Shown: positions 43,430-52,663 of the stretch, piece by piece
Layout: every line of letters begins with the position of its first letter
How positions within the stretch are numbered: position 1 is the stretch's first letter
Source of the DNA: an uncultured Clostridia bacterium
Lineage (GTDB): Bacteria; Bacillota; Clostridia; TANB77; CAG-508
Length of the DNA: 64,000 bases
Reading direction: 5' to 3'
NCBI GenBank assembly: GCA_934157035.1
Contig: CAKPHG010000006.1
Coordinates: 1-64,000, forward strand
Made by a program: the position numbers and the translations under genes
The notes under the pieces: generated by a model
Told to the model about the DNA's origin: nothing
Seen by the model: the letters and a program-made list of their open reading frames with translations, nothing else
Databases searched by the model: none

Positions 43430-43569
43430 AAAAACCTCTTTCATATCTTTTGTTTAAATTACTTGTTTATTATATTCTAATTTTATATTAATGTCAAAAT
43501 ATTTGTTGCATATTTTTACCCATTTTGGAAAATATATTTATAAAATATTTTATAAAGTTGAGGCAAAAA

Positions 43570-45258
43570 ATGGATTTAAAAAAAATCGTTAAAAATTTTA
43601 TATGGAAACCTAATATTGAGTATGATTTTTCAATTCCAAATAGTAATGAAACTGTAGATAACTATGTGTCTGATGACAACTTAAATATGCCACAAAATGT
43701 TTTTTCAGACATTTCTTTAAACACTGATTTTGTAAAATCTGAATATAATTTGCTTATAAATAGTGACATTATTTTGAGAGAATTCGTAATAAATGTTAAA
43801 AACAAGCAATATAAAGCTTTACTTTTATTTGTTGATGGAATGGTAGATTCAGATTTAATTAATAATTATATTTTGAAACCTTTAATGCTTAAAAATAAAG
43901 CAAATTCTTTTAATGAAGATATTTATATGACTTCAAATTCTATTAAAAGTAATAAAGTCAAAATAAAAAAAATAAAGAAGATAAATATTGTAGATTATAT
44001 TTCTAATAGTTTACTACCTCAAAATAGTGTAAGCAAAGAGAAAAGTTTTGAAAAATTATTTTCAGGTGTAAATTCTGGGAACTGTGCTTTGTTTGTTGAC
44101 ACTTTAAATTTTGCATTCGATATTGAAGTAAAAGGATTTAAACAAAGAAGCATTGGAACTCCTAATACAGAAGTTGTAATTAAAGGTCCTCAAGAAGCCT
44201 TTGTAGAAAACCTTAGAACAAATACCTCTTTACTCAGAAGAATAATAAATAATGAAGATTTAGTTATAGAAAATATAGATATTGGAAACATTACTAAAAC
44301 AAAATGTGCCGTGTGCTATATAAAAAATATTACCAATGATGATTTAGTAGCAGAAGTGAAATATAGACTAAACAATTTAAAAATAGATTCTTTATTATCA
44401 TCTGGTCAACTCGAACAATTACTTGTTAACAATAATGCTAATATGGGAATTCCTGAAACTTTATCTACTGAAAGACCTGATAAAGCCTCCAAATATTTAC
44501 TACAAGGTCGCGTAGTTGTAATAGTTAATGGCTCTCCATTTGCTCTTGTAATGCCTGCTTGTTTAATTGATTTTATGTCTTCTCCAGAAGATACTAATTT
44601 AAAACCTTATTTAGCAAATTTTTTAAAAATGATAAGAATTTTATGTGCTGTTTTAACTCTATTACTTCCAAGTGTATATGTAGCAGTTACTAGCTTTCAC
44701 CAAGAAATTTTGCCAACAGAATTATTAAATTCTATTTTAATTTCAAGAGAAAGTGTCCCTTTTCCTGTTATTTTCGAAATATTAATAATGGAATTTTCTT
44801 TTGAATTAATAAGAGAAGCTGGACTAAGGGTCCCATCACCTATTGGTTCTACCATTGGTATAGTAGGTGCTTTAGTTTTAGGACAAGCTGCCGTAAGTGC
44901 TAATATAGTAAGTCCTATTTTAATTATTATAGTTGCATTAACAGGTATTTCATCTTTTGCTATTCCAGATTTTCTATTTGGCTTTCACCTAAGAGTTTTT
45001 CGTTTTCTTTTTATTCTTTTAGGATATATGGCCGGTTTTTTAGGAATTGCTGTAGGACTATTTGTTTACACTTCTGTTTTATGTAATATGAAGTCTTTTG
45101 GTGTTTCTTTTACTTCACCTTTTGCACCTGCTGTTAATTCTAAAGGAAACAGCTACTTTATACCTCCTATTTGGAAACAAGAATATAGAGCAACTTACCT
45201 TGATCCTAAAAAAGAAAAAGCGCAAGAAAAAATAAGTATGAAATGGAAATACAAATAA
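43570..45258 (+). CDS. Spore germination protein, GerA family (GerAA/GerKA)
   Basis: 562 aa. A soluble N-terminal half (KALLLFVDGMVDSDLINNYIL, then PQNSVSKEKSFEKLFSGVNSGNCALF in parts, GTPNTEVVIKGPQEAFVENLRTN split) is followed by SLLRRIINNEDLVIE. A membrane half of four to five helices begins around residue 350 (PYLANFLKMIRILCAVLTLLLP) with EAGLRVPSPIGSTIGIVGALVLGQAAV (two parts) and ends at FTSPFAPAVNSKG. This is the A subunit of a GerA-type nutrient receptor, which forms an oligomeric channel that senses germinants. Start at 43570 follows GAGG. First gene of a four-gene operon with B, C and a small D-like gene. Confidence 0.93.
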   Translation: MDLKKIVKNFIWKPNIEYDFSIPNSNETVDNYVSDDNLNMPQNVFSDISLNTDFVKSEYNLLINSDIILREFVINVKNKQYKALLLFVDGMVDSDLINNYILKPLMLKNKANSFNEDIYMTSNSIKSNKVKIKKIKKINIVDYISNSLLPQNSVSKEKSFEKLFSGVNSGNCALFVDTLNFAFDIEVKGFKQRSIGTPNTEVVIKGPQEAFVENLRTNTSLLRRIINNEDLVIENIDIGNITKTKCAVCYIKNITNDDLVAEVKYRLNNLKIDSLLSSGQLEQLLVNNNANMGIPETLSTERPDKASKYLLQGRVVVIVNGSPFALVMPACLIDFMSSPEDTNLKPYLANFLKMIRILCAVLTLLLPSVYVAVTSFHQEILPTELLNSILISRESVPFPVIFEILIMEFSFELIREAGLRVPSPIGSTIGIVGALVLGQAAVSANIVSPILIIIVALTGISSFAIPDFLFGFHLRVFRFLFILLGYMAGFLGIAVGLFVYTSVLCNMKSFGVSFTSPFAPAVNSKGNSYFIPPIWKQEYRATYLDPKKEKAQEKISMKWKYK

Positions 45259-45279
45259 AAAATAAAAAGGAGGATTTTT

Positions 45280-46380
45280 ATGAATCATTCAAAAATAGGT
45301 ACATTTGAAGCTATAACACTTATACTTTCTGTAATTATTGTTCACACAGTTTTATCTTTACCTAAAACATTATTAAATTCAACTAATAGTGCAACATTTA
45401 TTAATTTAATTTATGTTAGCATTTTAGCTATAATCTTCGTAATAATTGTATGCAAATTATTTAAAAATTTTCCTGGCATGGATATTATAGATATTTCAGA
45501 ATTTCTTGGTGGCAAACTTTTAAAAAACATTGTAGGAAGTATTTTTATAGTATATTTTCTCTTAAGTTCTAGTATGTTTTTAAGAAATTTTTGTGAATAT
45601 TTAAGAATTATTTATTACCCTTCTACAAACGCCATATTTCTTATATCAATTTTTGTAATTGCTGTGTGTATTGTAAATAGTTTAGAATTTAATGCTGCTT
45701 TTAAAGCAAATTCCATTATAACGCCATTTGCACTAATTAGTATTATTCTTTTATTTTTTGCAAATATTAGATATTTTTCACCTGAGAGAATGTTTCCCAT
45801 TTTTGGTAATGGCTTTTTTAACACATTTATTATGGGTATAGGAAATATCTATGCCTTTAGTGGAATTGTATGTATTTACTTTTTACCTCCTTTATTAAGA
45901 GAGCCTGAGAAATTAAAAAAAGTAGCAATTTCAGCTGTATGCATTTCAGGATGTTATATTCTATTAGCTGTATCAATAATTATTTTCATGTTTCCTTTTT
46001 TTACTAAAGTAGATGAAATTATTCCTTTATATGCTGCCGCAACTTATGTTGAATTTGGAACTTTCTTTCAACGTTTAGAAGCTATTTTTCTTTTAATTTG
46101 GCTTGTTGCTTTTTGTTGTTATTTAGGAATGTTAAACATGTTTTCAATATACTTTTTTAGAAAAATGACAAAAATAAATTATATAAAGCCTGTAGTTATA
46201 CCTTTTGGTCTTACAATTCTTGGTATTTCTTTAATACCAACAGATCAAACAGTTACTAGATTTTTCGAATCTGTAATTTACCCGTTTATGATGCTCGGTG
46301 TAACTTTTTTGGTAGGTTTCGGTACTTTATTATTTGCAAATTATAAAAAGAAAAAGCAGGTGATAAAAGATAATGAATAG
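45280..46380 (+). CDS. Spore germination protein, GerB family permease
   Basis: 366 aa with ten membrane helices of the APC-superfamily type, as in GerAB. It begins KIGTFEAITLILSVIIVHTVL, contains GGKLLKNIVGSIFIVYFLLSS, SFRLFP-like PERMFPIFGNGFFNTFIMG, and ends with YPFMMLGVTFLVGFGTLLFANYKKKK. It is the germinant-binding B subunit. AAGGAGG lies 8 nt before its ATG, and the stop overlaps the next gene by 8 nt (GATAATGAATAG). Likely translationally coupled with the C subunit. Confidence 0.92.
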   Translation: MNHSKIGTFEAITLILSVIIVHTVLSLPKTLLNSTNSATFINLIYVSILAIIFVIIVCKLFKNFPGMDIIDISEFLGGKLLKNIVGSIFIVYFLLSSSMFLRNFCEYLRIIYYPSTNAIFLISIFVIAVCIVNSLEFNAAFKANSIITPFALISIILLFFANIRYFSPERMFPIFGNGFFNTFIMGIGNIYAFSGIVCIYFLPPLLREPEKLKKVAISAVCISGCYILLAVSIIIFMFPFFTKVDEIIPLYAAATYVEFGTFFQRLEAIFLLIWLVAFCCYLGMLNMFSIYFFRKMTKINYIKPVVIPFGLTILGISLIPTDQTVTRFFESVIYPFMMLGVTFLVGFGTLLFANYKKKKQVIKDNE

Positions 46381-47614
46381 AATAATAAAAAACTCATTTA
46401 TAGTTATTATGTGTATAGTCCTTTTGTTAGGTTTTAACGCTTCATATACATCTTTAAATATTGATAATTTAGCTTATGTTGTTGCTTTAGGTGTAGATGT
46501 TGGTGAAAATGACATTTATAAAGTTAGCTTTCAGTTTATTCCTAGAAGTGGTAAAGAAAAATCTGAATCTACAAGTTCTTCAAATGGAAATAAAACTGTT
46601 ATAAATACTGTAGAAGCACCTTCTTTAAATACTGCTATAAATCTTATGAATAGTTATCTGGCCAGAAAAATAAATTTGTCTCACTGCAAAGTTGTAATTT
46701 TTTCTGAAGAAGTTGCTATAAATGGTATATCTAAAGAAATTTACTCTTTAGTCAATAACTCACAAGCCCGCCATTCAACAAACATAATTATTTGTAAGAA
46801 TACAGCAGAAAAATATATTAAAGATACTAACCCTGTTCTTGAAAATTCAATTACAAAATACTATGAATTATTTCCTAATTCTAGCAAATATACAGGATAT
46901 ATATATAATGCAACATTAGGAGATTTCTTCAGTCAACTTGTAGGTAGCACTTGTGAACCTTTTGCAATTCTAGGTGGAATAAATTCAAATATGTATAATG
47001 ATAACAACAATATAAGTCCAAGTAATAATATAGGAGACATGAAATCTACTGAAACTTCTTTTTCTAGCCTAAGAGGCTCTGAAAATATTGGAATTGCTGT
47101 CTTTAAAGAAGATAAATTAGTCGGCGAATTAGATGCCACTGAAACATTATGCATTTCTATAATAAAAGGCGAAGTTTCAAGTTTTCTAATTCATATACCA
47201 AATCCAAAAAATAATGAAGAAGAAATAGATTTAATAATTTATCCTTCTGGACAAAAAAAAATAACCGTAGATATATTAAATGGATCTCCATATATAACAT
47301 TTAGTGAAAAATTTGTAGGTAAAATTTATTCTGCATCTGAAGATAAAGAATATTTAAATACTGAAGAAATAAAAACTTTATCTGAATTGTCTAACAAGTA
47401 TTTAAACAATATTATAACAAACTATTTATATAAAACATCTCTAAAATATCAATCTGATATAAACGATTTTGGAAAATACGCATTATCTAAATTTTTGACT
47501 GTTGATGATTTTGAAAAATACGATTGGAAAAACAATTATAAGAACTCTACTTTTAAGGTCTTTACAGATACACATATACAAACTGGTTTTTTAATTACTG
47601 AAATAAAAGATTAA
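46373..47614 (+). CDS. Spore germination protein, Ger(x)C family, without lipobox Cys
   Basis: 413 aa. A hydrophobic N-terminus (NSFIVIMCIVLLLGFNASYTS) is followed by the GerC ectodomain: NIDNLAYVVALGVDVGEN, VSFQFIPRSG, LARKINLSHCKVVIFSEEVA, ARHSTNIIICKNTAEKYI, ETLCISIIKGEVSSFLIHI and a final NDFGKYALSKFLTVDDFEKYDW. GerC proteins are normally lipoproteins (LTGCWD); here the expected Cys after the hydrophobic core is replaced (LGFNASYTS), so the protein would be held by an uncleaved helix or be secreted. Third gene of the operon. Confidence 0.88.
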   Translation: MNRIIKNSFIVIMCIVLLLGFNASYTSLNIDNLAYVVALGVDVGENDIYKVSFQFIPRSGKEKSESTSSSNGNKTVINTVEAPSLNTAINLMNSYLARKINLSHCKVVIFSEEVAINGISKEIYSLVNNSQARHSTNIIICKNTAEKYIKDTNPVLENSITKYYELFPNSSKYTGYIYNATLGDFFSQLVGSTCEPFAILGGINSNMYNDNNNISPSNNIGDMKSTETSFSSLRGSENIGIAVFKEDKLVGELDATETLCISIIKGEVSSFLIHIPNPKNNEEEIDLIIYPSGQKKITVDILNGSPYITFSEKFVGKIYSASEDKEYLNTEEIKTLSELSNKYLNNIITNYLYKTSLKYQSDINDFGKYALSKFLTVDDFEKYDWKNNYKNSTFKVFTDTHIQTGFLITEIKD

Positions 47615-47650
47615 TTCAGCAACAAAATTAACAGAAAGGTAAATAAAAAA

Positions 47651-47833
47651 ATGATTCATCCAATAACTTATCATATTCTATTTTCTATTTTTACTATATA
47701 TGTTTTGATAAATTCTATTTCTTACGGAGTTTATGAAATAAAAAAAGAAAAAAATAAAACTGGCGGAATTGCCGTCATTTCATTTACTGTATTTAGTGTA
47801 ATATTTAGTAATATTATGGTTTGGCTAAATTAA
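47651..47833 (+). CDS. Small two-helix protein at the end of the ger operon (D-subunit-like)
   Basis: 60 aa with two membrane helices (about residues 5-27 and 40-58): ITYHILFSIFTIYVLINS and GIAVISFTVFSVIFSNIMVWL, joined by a charged loop EIKKEKNKTGG. Placement 36 nt after a GerC gene and the two-helix size match the optional D subunit of GerA-type receptors in Bacilli and Clostridia; sequence identity cannot be judged. AGAAAGG before ATG. Its stop codon touches a paired repeat element. Confidence 0.7.
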   Translation: MIHPITYHILFSIFTIYVLINSISYGVYEIKKEKNKTGGIAVISFTVFSVIFSNIMVWLN

Positions 47834-47942
47834 AATGAGCCGAAGGGGACGTTTCTTTTCGGTTCAAAATTTAGCAAATCCAATAAAATCAATACCTAAA
47901 GAAAAAATGAACCGAAAAGAAACGTCCCCTTCGGCTCATTTT
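47832..47942. repeat. Paired GGGGACG-core repeat, copy 7, between convergent stops
   Basis: A 35-nt unit (47832-47866) beginning AAAATGAGCCGAAGGGGAC reappears as an exact inverted copy at 47908-47942, with 41 nt between. Each unit also forms its own hairpin (GAGCCGAA with TTCGGTTC, one G.T pair). The element fills the whole gap between the stop of the small ger gene and the stop of metK. No other terminator is present, so it probably terminates both. Confidence 0.92.
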
Positions 47943-47943
47943 T

Positions 47944-49053
47944 TTAGATTTTTATTATTTTTTCCCATGGCATTTCTTCTTTTCCGAAGTGTCCATAGTT
48001 TGTTGTTTTTGTGTATATTGGTTTCTTTAAGTCTAAATATTTTATTATTCCATTTGGTGTTAAATCAAATTTTTCTTCTATTATTTTTATTATATCTTCT
48101 TCTGGAATTTTGTTTGTTCCAAATGTATTTATCCATACAGATATTGGTTTTTCCATTCCTATTGCATAAGATACTTGTAGTTCACATTTTTTTGCATATC
48201 CATTTGCTACAATGTTTTTTGCAATATGACGAAGCATATAGCTTGCTGATCTATCTACTTTGCTAGCATCTTTTCCTGAAAATGCTCCTCCGCCATGACG
48301 GCTATATCCTCCATAAGTATCTACTATAAGTTTTCTTCCTGTTAATCCTGTGTCTCCTAAAGGTCCTCCTATAACAAATCTTCCTGTTGGATTTATATAT
48401 ATTTTTGTATTTTCATCCATCATTTCTTTTGGTACAACTACATTTATTACTTTTTCTATTAAATCCTTTTTTAACCTATTCATAGTTACTTCTTCTAAAT
48501 GTTGTGTAGATATTAATATAGTATCTATTCTTTTTGGCATATTATCTTCGTATTCTATTGTTACTTGTGTTTTTCCATCTGGTCTTAAGTACGTAATTTC
48601 ATTTTCTTTTCTTACATCAGCTAATCTTTTTGCTAATTTATGTGCCATATTAATAGCATAAGGCATGTAGTTTTCAGTTTCACTGCTTGCATAGCCAAAC
48701 ATAATACCTTGGTCTCCTGCTCCTCCAACATCTACTCCCATTGCTATATCTGAACTTTGCTTTGTAATGTTTATATCTATTTTGCAAGTTCTATAATCCA
48801 TATCTGTTTTTTCGTTGTCATACCCTACCTGTTTTATTACATTTCTTACTAAATTTTCTATATTTACTTCTCCATTTGAAGTAACTTGTCCAGCTACTGT
48901 AATTTTATCTTTTGATGCAAATGTTTCTACAGCCACTCTTGAATTTTCGTCTTGTTTTAAGTATTCATCTAATATGCTATCTGAAATTAAATCACATAGT
49001 TTATCTGGATGTCCTTCTGTTACACTTTCTGATGTAAAATAGTATTTTTTCAT
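47944..49053 (-). CDS. metK: S-adenosylmethionine synthetase
   Basis: 369 aa; makes AdoMet from Met and ATP. YFTSESVTEGHPDKLCDLISDSILDEYL (start block, methionine loop), GQVTSNGEVNIENLVR, AGDQGIMFGYA (P-loop-like), TGRFVIGGPLGDTGLTGRKLIVDTYGG (two parts) and GGGAFSGKDASKVDRSASYMLR are all conserved. It is slightly short of the ~390 aa usual length but all blocks are present. AGGAGG before ATG. It follows an ABC-2 exporter operon with only 12 nt between, so it may be read from that operon. No SAM riboswitch is visible directly upstream. Confidence 0.97.
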   Translation of the reverse strand: MKKYYFTSESVTEGHPDKLCDLISDSILDEYLKQDENSRVAVETFASKDKITVAGQVTSNGEVNIENLVRNVIKQVGYDNEKTDMDYRTCKIDINITKQSSDIAMGVDVGGAGDQGIMFGYASSETENYMPYAINMAHKLAKRLADVRKENEITYLRPDGKTQVTIEYEDNMPKRIDTILISTQHLEEVTMNRLKKDLIEKVINVVVPKEMMDENTKIYINPTGRFVIGGPLGDTGLTGRKLIVDTYGGYSRHGGGAFSGKDASKVDRSASYMLRHIAKNIVANGYAKKCELQVSYAIGMEKPISVWINTFGTNKIPEEDIIKIIEEKFDLTPNGIIKYLDLKKPIYTKTTNYGHFGKEEMPWEKIIKI

Positions 49054-49065
49054 TTAAATTTCCTC

Positions 49066-49860
49066 CTAATTTCCTGTACTCCTATATTTATTAAGTGCTA
49101 AATTCCACACTTTAACTGCTATTACCCATAATATAATAGCAACAACTGGCGATAAGTATATCATATAATTATTAAAACCTAAATAGCTCATTGTTGGGTA
49201 ATATGCAACAAACGCAAATGGTAATATAAAAGTTATTAGTATTTTTATGAATTTGTTATATATGTCTATTGGGTATTGTGCAAATGTATATATACGAAAT
49301 GCTGACCATATTACTTCATTAGAACGATATGTCCAAAATGAAGTAATACTAAATATTGTCATAATTGCTCCTATTATTAACGCACCTACTATACTAAAAA
49401 ATATAATTTTAAGTATAAACAAAAAAGTTATCGGTATTGCAAGTTGTACAAGCATTATTATTACTAAAACAAGTCCTAAACCAAAGTAGCCCAAGGTAGT
49501 AAAAGCTTTAGAAGAACCTATTATAGAAATTAATGGATGCACTGGTCTTAACAATATTTTATCAAATTCACCATTTTTTATATATTTAGGTCCAATATCA
49601 TATAAAGAATCAAAGCAAAAATCTTCAATTCCAATTGACAATAAAGTTATACCATATAATAATAGTATTTGTTTAAAATTCCATCCAGCTAAATTTTCTG
49701 TATTTTGAAACACAATCCAAATAAAAATAATTTCTACAACCTGTGTTATTAGCTGTGATATTATTCCAACTATACAATCAATTCTATATACAAGCATTTC
49801 TTTTAAAGACGCTTTTACAAATGATAAGTATAATGTTATATTGCTTAATATATTTGACAT
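49066..49860 (-). CDS. ABC-2 type exporter permease (subunit 2)
   Basis: 264 aa with six membrane helices. LVYRIDCIVGIISQLITQVVEIIFIWIVFQ, LLLYGITLLSIGIEDFCFDSLYD, GPKYIKNGEFDKILLRPVHPLI and NKFIKILITFILPFAFVAYYP place it in the ABC-2 family subgroup (DUF990-like) that works with NatA-like ATPases. The GEFDxxLLRPxxPL loop is the best marker. ATG at 49860 follows GGAGG by 5 nt; the ATG at 49872 is upstream of that site. It partners the permease at 49862-50653 and the ATPase at 50647-51645. Substrate unknown. Confidence 0.83.
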   Translation of the reverse strand: MSNILSNITLYLSFVKASLKEMLVYRIDCIVGIISQLITQVVEIIFIWIVFQNTENLAGWNFKQILLLYGITLLSIGIEDFCFDSLYDIGPKYIKNGEFDKILLRPVHPLISIIGSSKAFTTLGYFGLGLVLVIIMLVQLAIPITFLFILKIIFFSIVGALIIGAIMTIFSITSFWTYRSNEVIWSAFRIYTFAQYPIDIYNKFIKILITFILPFAFVAYYPTMSYLGFNNYMIYLSPVVAIILWVIAVKVWNLALNKYRSTGN

Positions 49861-49861
49861 T

Positions 49862-50653
49862 TTATCCTCCATTTATTGTTATATTTTTTACAGCATGATT
49901 AAAAAATAATTTTGAAGCTATATATAAAACAATTCCCCATATAATTTGTTTTATTATTACAAATAATATTTCTTGCATTGTTATATTTCCTAGCCAGATG
50001 TTGATTGGTGTATAAACTAAATCTTTAAACGGCAAAATACTTGCTATAGTTTGAAACCATTGTGGAAATAGCGTTATAGGTGCAATTATTCCAGAGAAAA
50101 TTGATATAACTGATTTTCTAAGTATTTGCATTCCCCATATAGAGTTACTATAAAACCCTACTGTACCAACTATCATTTGTAAGAAAAATGTAATTGGTAT
50201 TCCTAACAATATTATAATTACAAATAATAAAAAATTAAGTATACTAGTTGGAAGTGTTACACCCCAAAACAAACTACAAATTATAAATGTAGCTAATCCT
50301 ATAACACTTGCAAATCCAAGTTCTCCTAAATTAACTCCAAAATAATATTGAAAATATGATAATGGATTTAATAGTTCTTTATTGATTTGACCATTTCTAA
50401 TTGAATGTGCCATATCTTCATTAATTCCCCAAGTTACAAATGAAATTATTGAAAAAACCAAAATGTAGTATGTAACCATTTGTGAAATTGAATAATCGCT
50501 GGCATTTCCTGTTTGATTATATATTGCTTGCCATACAAAAATATATACTACTATTTCTACTATTCTATTTATTGTAAATAAATAGAAGTTAGATTTATAT
50601 ATGTTATATTGTTTAAATTGCATTTTAGCTAAACCAAGCATAGTTTTTAGCAT
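49862..50653 (-). CDS. ABC-2 type exporter permease (subunit 1)
   Basis: 263 aa, six helices. KSNFYLFTINRIVEIVVYIFVW, VTWGINEDMAHSIRNGQINKELLNPLSYFQYYFG (the GxINxxLLxPxxY loop in parts) and FSGIIAPITLFPQWFQTIASILPFKDLVYTPINIWLG (short parts) are typical of the DUF990/ABC-2 permease pairs. The 5' end overlaps the stop of the ATPase gene by 7 nt and its 3' end nearly meets the next permease start, giving a compact transporter operon. GGGGAG precedes the ATG. Confidence 0.83.
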   Translation of the reverse strand: MLKTMLGLAKMQFKQYNIYKSNFYLFTINRIVEIVVYIFVWQAIYNQTGNASDYSISQMVTYYILVFSIISFVTWGINEDMAHSIRNGQINKELLNPLSYFQYYFGVNLGELGFASVIGLATFIICSLFWGVTLPTSILNFLLFVIIILLGIPITFFLQMIVGTVGFYSNSIWGMQILRKSVISIFSGIIAPITLFPQWFQTIASILPFKDLVYTPINIWLGNITMQEILFVIIKQIIWGIVLYIASKLFFNHAVKNITINGG

Positions 50654-51645
50654 GTTATTTCTCCCCTATATATTTCTTTTAATATTTCTTCTAATCCTTG
50701 TTCTTCTATATGCATATCTGTTATTTCACAATAATTTGAAATTCTATTTACAATGTCCATTATTGTGTATTTATCATGATTAAATCTTATTTTTACTTGT
50801 TCATCAGATTCTTCTACAACTTCAAATTCATCATTTATTGTTTCTGTAGTTATTAAAGATGTTTTATTTTTTACTATTATTTGTGCTATTACTTGTTTTC
50901 CATATATCTCTTTAAATTTTTCTTTTTCACCATCATAAATAATTTGTCCTTTATCTAAAAGTATTATTCTATCACATACATCTTCAATATCTTTTAAATC
51001 ATGAGTTGTTAGTATTACTGTTGTATTTTTTTCCTTATTAATTTCTTTTATAAATGCTCTTATTCTTTCTTTTACTAAAACATCTAATCCTATAGTTGGT
51101 TCATCTAAATATACTATTTTAGGATTATGTAAAAATGTTGCAGCTATTTCACATCTCATTTTTTGACCTAAACTCAAGTTCTTTACTTGTTTTTCTAATA
51201 AATCATCTAGTTCTAGTATTTCACTGAATTTTTTTAAGTTCTTTCTATACTCACCATCTGGAATTTTATACATCTTCTTAATTAATCTAAAAGACTCTAT
51301 TACAGGCAAGTCCCACCAAAGCTGTGTTTTTTGACCAAAAACGGCTCCTATCTTTTTGTTGTTTTCTATTCTATTTTTATTTGGAACCAAGTCATCAACT
51401 ACAACTTCTCCTGATGTTGGAGTTAATAAACCTGTAAGCATTTTTATTGTTGTAGATTTTCCTGCACCATTTTCTCCAATATAACCAACTAGTTCGCCTT
51501 CCTGTATTTCAAAATTTATATGATTTACTGCAGTAAATTCTTTGTATTTTGGTTTAATTAGATTTTTAAAATATCCTATTAATCCATCTTCTTTCTCTAT
51601 TATTTTATAGGTTTTTACTAAATCTTTTACTTTAATTATTGCCAT
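50647..51645 (-). CDS. ABC transporter ATP-binding protein, NatA-like
   Basis: 332 aa. Walker A GYIGENGAGKSTTIKMLTG, Q-loop IGAVFGQKTQLWWDLPV, signature LSLGQKMRCEIAA, Walker B KIVYLDEPTIGLD and the H-loop VILTTHD are present in order. The N-terminus reads VKDLVKTYKIIEKEDG and a C-terminal regulatory segment of about 90 residues ends QGLEEILKEIYRGE. The VFGQK.QLWWDLP stretch is characteristic of ATPases paired with DUF990-type permeases. Function: export or lipid/peptide extrusion; no specific substrate can be read. Operon with two permeases and probably metK. Confidence 0.9.
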   Translation of the reverse strand: MAIIKVKDLVKTYKIIEKEDGLIGYFKNLIKPKYKEFTAVNHINFEIQEGELVGYIGENGAGKSTTIKMLTGLLTPTSGEVVVDDLVPNKNRIENNKKIGAVFGQKTQLWWDLPVIESFRLIKKMYKIPDGEYRKNLKKFSEILELDDLLEKQVKNLSLGQKMRCEIAATFLHNPKIVYLDEPTIGLDVLVKERIRAFIKEINKEKNTTVILTTHDLKDIEDVCDRIILLDKGQIIYDGEKEKFKEIYGKQVIAQIIVKNKTSLITTETINDEFEVVEESDEQVKIRFNHDKYTIMDIVNRISNYCEITDMHIEEQGLEEILKEIYRGEITC

Positions 51646-51773
51646 TTTTATCTTTCCTTTGTTATTTTTTTATAATTCTATCACAAGTACATTATAAAAA
51701 ACAATATATTTTAATTAATAAAAAAATAATGTTTTTGTTAATTATTAATTCATTTTATATTATTTTTACGCAT

Positions 51774-51808
51774 AACAAAACCTACTCGAATTTCAAGTAG
51801 GTTTTGTT
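51774..51808. terminator. Terminator of the first duplicated membrane-protein gene
   Basis: AACAAAACCTACT and AGTAGGTTTTGTT form a 13-bp stem over a short loop, just past the stop at 51815. Almost the same hairpin follows the paralogue at 52664. Confidence 0.85.
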
Positions 51809-51814
51809 GTTAGA

Positions 51815-52483
51815 TTATTCTTTTAATTCAAACATTTCCATCAATTCATCTTCAGATTCCTTTTCGTCTACATAGCAAAAACCTGGTCCACTAATTACAA
51901 TTTGTTTTTTATTTCCACCAAATTCTGTTAATTCGATGCTTTCTACACAATTGTTTAGAATTTTCTTTTTGCATTCTTCATTTAATGAAGATATCAAACT
52001 CTCTTTTGAAGTTATTACATCCGACTGAAATCCATCATTTGAAAAGTAAATAGTAGTAATTCCAACTTTTAAGTCTTGTGTAAAGTCTATTACTACTTTT
52101 TCAATACCTTTAGATAAAATGTCTGTTATCGCTTTTTCATCCTTAAGACTAACAAACGCCTTTATGTGTCCTCCATGTTCTTTTGCTAATTGTTTTAGGA
52201 CTTTTAACTTCATTCTGTCTTTTTTCAGAGTTATCTGATTTCTTATTTTTTCTAAAACTTTGCAGGTTATTGATACCACTATAAGTAAAAATAATAATAC
52301 AGGAATGCCGCTCAAAAGAATTGTTTTACTATGAAATCTTTCTATTACGCATATAACCCCAGTTACGAGATAAACTACTGCAAATATCTCGAACACAATT
52401 ACCAGTATTTTAACTACCTTCTTTGCAATTTTCTCTTTTGTTTCCAACTGCCCTAATGTAAGTTCCCGTTTTTCCTTTTTCAT
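51815..52483 (-). CDS. Two-helix membrane protein, tandem paralogue A
   Basis: 222 aa. It begins MKKEKRELTLGQLETKEKIA, then two helices (VVKILVIVFEIFAVVYLVTGV and TILLSGIPVLLFLLIVVSI), and a cytoplasmic domain of ~140 residues: VLKQLAKEHGGHIKAFVSLKDEKAITDILSKG in two parts, VVIDFTQDLKVGITTIYF, then ESIELTEFGGNKKQIVIS and an acidic end ELMEMFELKE. The paralogue downstream of its promoter shares this layout and many positions. Not recognised as a named family. AGGAGG before ATG and own terminator. Composition slightly less AT-rich. Confidence 0.75.
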   Translation of the reverse strand: MKKEKRELTLGQLETKEKIAKKVVKILVIVFEIFAVVYLVTGVICVIERFHSKTILLSGIPVLLFLLIVVSITCKVLEKIRNQITLKKDRMKLKVLKQLAKEHGGHIKAFVSLKDEKAITDILSKGIEKVVIDFTQDLKVGITTIYFSNDGFQSDVITSKESLISSLNEECKKKILNNCVESIELTEFGGNKKQIVISGPGFCYVDEKESEDELMEMFELKE

Positions 52484-52623
52484 ATAAATTTTCCTCCTTA
52501 AAAATTATTTTTTTAAATGTTTTTCGTTACTTTTTTGTAACTCCTCATACTGTCAAAATAGGAGTTTTATAAAATTTTATGTTATTTTATCATAGTTTTA
52601 TTTATTTGTAAATGTCTTCATGA

Positions 52624-52654
52624 CAAAACCTACTTGAAATTCAAGTAGGTTTTG
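52624..52654. terminator. Terminator of the second duplicated gene
   Basis: CAAAACCTACTTGAA pairs with TTCAAGTAGGTTTTG with a single central base, and is almost identical to the hairpin at 51774, which shows the duplication included the terminator. Confidence 0.85.
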
Positions 52655-52663
52655 CCTGTTATC

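Noticed and set aside
49054..49065. SAM riboswitch ahead of metK
   Set aside because: metK follows the ABC permease gene with a 12-nt gap; no riboswitch-sized leader exists here.
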